From Smithella sp. M82 (GTDB lineage: Bacteria > Desulfobacterota > Syntrophia > Syntrophales > Smithellaceae): a DNA stretch of 32,194 bases. Positions within the stretch are counted from its first letter, which is position 1; every line of letters begins with the position of its first letter. The notes beneath the pieces were generated by a model. It saw nothing but the letters and a program-made list of their open reading frames with translations. It ran no database searches and was not told the origin of the DNA. A program made the position numbers and the translations under genes. Positions 32,160-32,194 of this stretch are shown here, piece after piece. Location: NCBI GenBank assembly GCA_001683985.1, contig MAEO01000055.1, positions 1-32,194 on the forward strand, in the 5' to 3' direction.

Positions 32160-32194
32160 ATGATATCGTGTCCGCATGAAGATATGCGGCAGGG
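32160..32194 (+). CDS. Possible start of a further gene, cut by the window
   Basis: ATG at 32160 is preceded by an AGGGGGGAATT site much like the one at 28414. The eleven visible codons (MISCPHEDMRQ) are too few to identify a product. Confidence 0.22.
   Translation, partial: MISCPHEDMRQ

Noticed and set aside
1-32194. tRNA, rRNA, CRISPR array or prophage
   Set aside because: I looked through the gaps and found no cloverleaf, no regular spaced repeats and no phage genes.

Overview
The window looks like chromosome from an anaerobic deltaproteobacterium, probably of the Syntrophales (Smithella/Syntrophus type). That placement is inferred from gene content and layout, not from a marker-gene search. 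It has core housekeeping operons (tmk-holB-ricT-metG and xseA-xseB-ispA-dxs with tlyA and ispH), a bacterial-type ferredoxin, an Nfu-type scaffold, and a large acyl-CoA beta-oxidation cluster with its own TetR and XRE-cupin regulators. I see no tRNA, rRNA, CRISPR array or prophage.

Left part (1-4518, almost all minus strand): a lipoprotein, an amphi-Trp protein, a membrane-anchored hypothetical and signal peptidase I (lepB), then a probable remnant of a short-chain dehydrogenase, a COG2509-type FAD dehydrogenase and radC. Two plus-strand genes follow: a PAS histidine kinase whose H-box carries Lys where the phospho-accepting His should be, and a DsbC-like periplasmic thiol protein.

Centre (6864-21029, minus strand except one gene): metG, ricT, holB and tmk in one operon; a 59-residue 2[4Fe-4S] ferredoxin; nfu; a lipoprotein; an IspH-UbiA fusion overlapping tlyA; then, after a plus-strand alpha/beta hydrolase, dxs, ispA, xseB and xseA. 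Together ispH, dxs and ispA supply isoprenoid precursors and prenyl diphosphates, which the fused UbiA domain could use. A 148-bp MITE-like element sits between ispA and dxs. A pair of related roughly 80-bp repeats lies upstream of tlyA and over the start of xseA.

Right part (21030-32194, plus strand): an 820-bp intergenic region rich in short repeats, an NMO-family flavoprotein with a clear promoter and terminator, a TetR regulator with a near-consensus promoter that would give a leaderless mRNA, and then the acyl-CoA cluster: SDR, enoyl-CoA hydratase (frameshifted), HMG-CoA-synthase-like/DUF35 fusion, thiolase (frameshifted), a truncated acyl-CoA dehydrogenase next to an IS-like end, an intact acyl-CoA dehydrogenase, an alpha-methylacyl-CoA-racemase-like family III CoA transferase, and an XRE-cupin regulator. 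The functional set (CoA transferase/racemase, dehydrogenase, hydratase, SDR, thiolase plus DUF35) parallels the bbs module that degrades benzylsuccinate after fumarate addition, or beta-oxidation of a branched acyl-CoA.

The most interesting object is the HMG-CoA-synthase-like protein. By eye, all three catalytic positions of archaeal HMG-CoA synthase (Glu, Cys, His) are replaced, while it is fused to a DUF35 zinc-ribbon/OB domain and sits beside a thiolase that keeps its catalytic residues. It may be a non-catalytic scaffold or channel partner of that thiolase. The block 24840-28990 is richer in G+C than its flanks, and three of its four genes are broken.
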